Positions 11,935-13,141 of a DNA stretch of 13,141 nt are shown in pieces. Positions within the stretch are counted from its first letter, which is position 1; each line of letters begins with the position of its first letter. The stretch comes from CAZGWJ01 sp964529445. GTDB taxonomy: Bacteria; Oederibacteriota; Muellerivitia; Muellerivitales; Muellerivitaceae. The notes beneath the pieces are model-generated. The model made no database searches, was not told where the DNA came from, and worked only from the letters and a program-made list of their open reading frames with translations. The stretch spans positions 1 to 13,141 of the forward strand of contig CAZGWJ010000076.1 of the NCBI GenBank assembly GCA_964529445.1, read 5' to 3'. Made by a program: the position numbers and the translations under genes.

Positions 11935-13141
11935 CTAGATCTTCTCGTGCGGCAACCGATGTTCCAGCCTCTTCGCCGCGGCTTTCAACGCCCGGACCTG
12001 CGCGGTCACGTTGGCAGGGCTGGGCCCGCCGACGGAGCGTTTCTGTTCAATCGAGGCGCGAGGGGAAAGGGATCGGGCCGTGCCCTTGGGAAAGCGCTTC
12101 GAGTAGATCCACAGGTCGCGGTCCGTCAGGTCCTGGAGACGCTTTTTCTGCGCCAGGGCGTGGCGCACCACGCGTCCCACGATCCCGTGGGCTTCCCGGA
12201 AAGGCACCCCCTCCCTCACCAACACGTCGGCCAGGTCGGTGGCCAGCAGGGTGGGATCCTGCTGGGTCAGCACGTCCATCCACTGGGCGCGGAAATGAAC
12301 GTGATTCAAGAAGTGGCTCATCACTTTGAGACTACCGGTCACCGTCTCGTGGGAATCGAAAAGGAAGACCTTGTCCTCCTGCAGGTCGCGGTTGTAGGCC
12401 ATGGGGAGGCCCTTGAGGGCCGTCAGAAGTCCCATCAGGTTCCCGTACACGCGTCCGGTCTTGCCGCGCACCAGCTCGGCCACGTCGGGATTCTTCTTCT
12501 GGGGCATGAGGCTGGACCCGGTGGCCACCGAATCCTCCATCTCGAGGAAACGGAACTCCGAACTGGCCCAGAGGACGATGTCCTCGCAGAGACGCGAGAG
12601 GTGCATCTGTGTCACGGCACAGGCGGAAAGGAAATCCGCCAGGAAATCGCGGTCGGAGACGGCATCCATGCTGTTCGTCAAGACGCCCCTCAGACCCAAA
12701 CGCCTCGCGGTCGCGGCCCGGTCAATGGGGTGGTTGACGCCCGCGAGGGCGCCGCTTCCGAGCGGCAGATAGGCCGCCCTTTCCCAGGTGGTCAGGAATC
12801 GGTCCGCATCACGGACCAGCATCTGGGCGTAGGCGCAAAGATGATGCCCCAGCGTCACGGGCATGGCGCGTTGGAGGTGCGTGTAACCGGGCATGAGCGT
12901 GGTCTTCTCGCGGGAAGCCAGGGTGGCCAGGGTGTCGACCAGTTCCAGCGCGGCCGATGTGCAATCCTCGACGCAATCGCGCAGGTAGAGGCGGAGGTCG
13001 GTGGCCACCTGGTCGTTGCGGGAACGCGTGGTATGGAGCTTCCCCGCGACGGGACCGGCGATCCTGCCCAAGGCGTTCTCGACAGCCGTGTGGATGTCCT
13101 CCATCGAGGCATCCAGGGGAAGGCGCCCCTTCTCGACAAGG
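11935..13141 (-). CDS. argH: Argininosuccinate lyase, partial (N-terminus beyond the right edge)
   Basis: ArgH splits argininosuccinate into arginine and fumarate, the last step of arginine synthesis. About 401 residues are visible; the full enzyme is usually near 460, so roughly 60-70 N-terminal residues and the start lie outside. The visible frame enters with LVEKGRLPLDAS then MEDIHTAVE, matching the family's 'G.F.LD...EDVH..IE'. Next come the RSRNDQ motif, PGYTHLQRAMP with the catalytic-region histidine, and the superfamily signature GSSLMPQKKNPD, whose first serines include the catalytic base. DLQEDKVFLFDS and the C-terminal SVGGPSPANV also fit ArgH. The internal ATG at 13104 is not the true start. 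Upstream arginine genes such as argG may follow to the right, but they are not visible. Confidence 0.97.
   Translation of the reverse strand, partial: LVEKGRLPLDASMEDIHTAVENALGRIAGPVAGKLHTTRSRNDQVATDLRLYLRDCVEDCTSAALELVDTLATLASREKTTLMPGYTHLQRAMPVTLGHHLCAYAQMLVRDADRFLTTWERAAYLPLGSGALAGVNHPIDRAATARRLGLRGVLTNSMDAVSDRDFLADFLSACAVTQMHLSRLCEDIVLWASSEFRFLEMEDSVATGSSLMPQKKNPDVAELVRGKTGRVYGNLMGLLTALKGLPMAYNRDLQEDKVFLFDSHETVTGSLKVMSHFLNHVHFRAQWMDVLTQQDPTLLATDLADVLVREGVPFREAHGIVGRVVRHALAQKKRLQDLTDRDLWIYSKRFPKGTARSLSPRASIEQKRSVGGPSPANVTAQVRALKAAAKRLEHRLPHEKI

Overview
The window is a GC-rich (visibly well above 60%) bacterial chromosome segment with every recognisable gene on the minus strand, so transcription runs from high to low coordinates. 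It is a dense block of biosynthetic genes with no tRNA, rRNA, transposase, phage or CRISPR signature. The order argH-lysA-dapA-dapB-(FAH)-dapL, use of the DapL aminotransferase route to diaminopimelate, and a folK-deoxynucleoside kinase-panB-panC neighbourhood recall deltaproteobacterial genomes such as Geobacter, as I remember them. An acidobacterial or other deep-branching Gram-negative host is equally possible. I could run no search, so the taxon is a suggestion only.

Reading in the direction of transcription: argH (arginine, cut by the right edge), lysA, a strong intrinsic terminator, dapA, dapB, then a fumarylacetoacetate-hydrolase (FAH) family enzyme, dapL, folK and a deoxynucleoside kinase. 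Next comes a promoter with a perfect TATAAT box, followed by panB, panC, panD, nadA, an aspartate dehydrogenase (nadX type), an ABC-transporter ATPase and an ABC-2 type permease cut by the left edge. From panB onward the genes are tightly packed (gaps of 7, 32 and 1 nt, then overlaps of 4, 1 and 4 nt), which suggests a single operon.

The common metabolic theme is aspartate. ArgH acts on the aspartate adduct argininosuccinate. DapA/DapB/DapL/LysA turn aspartate semialdehyde and pyruvate into diaminopimelate and lysine. PanD makes beta-alanine from aspartate for pantothenate. NadX and NadA turn aspartate into quinolinate for NAD. FolK (folate) links to PanB, which uses methylenetetrahydrofolate. 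The lysine branch uses the short DapL pathway, and the NAD branch uses an aspartate dehydrogenase where many bacteria use NadB.

No gene-free stretch exceeds about 142 bases. The spacers are not empty. Four of them (argH-lysA, dapA-dapB, dapB-FAH, folK-kinase) hold imperfect inverted repeats, most with arms rich in purines on one side and pyrimidines on the other. One is built of clear 7-base units and one of 8-base units. They look like a dispersed family of degenerate hairpin elements and are the most interesting non-coding signal here. I see no convincing undescribed multi-gene system. The best leads are these spacer elements, the FAH-family enzyme inside the lysine cluster, and the exporter fused by overlapping frames to the NAD genes.
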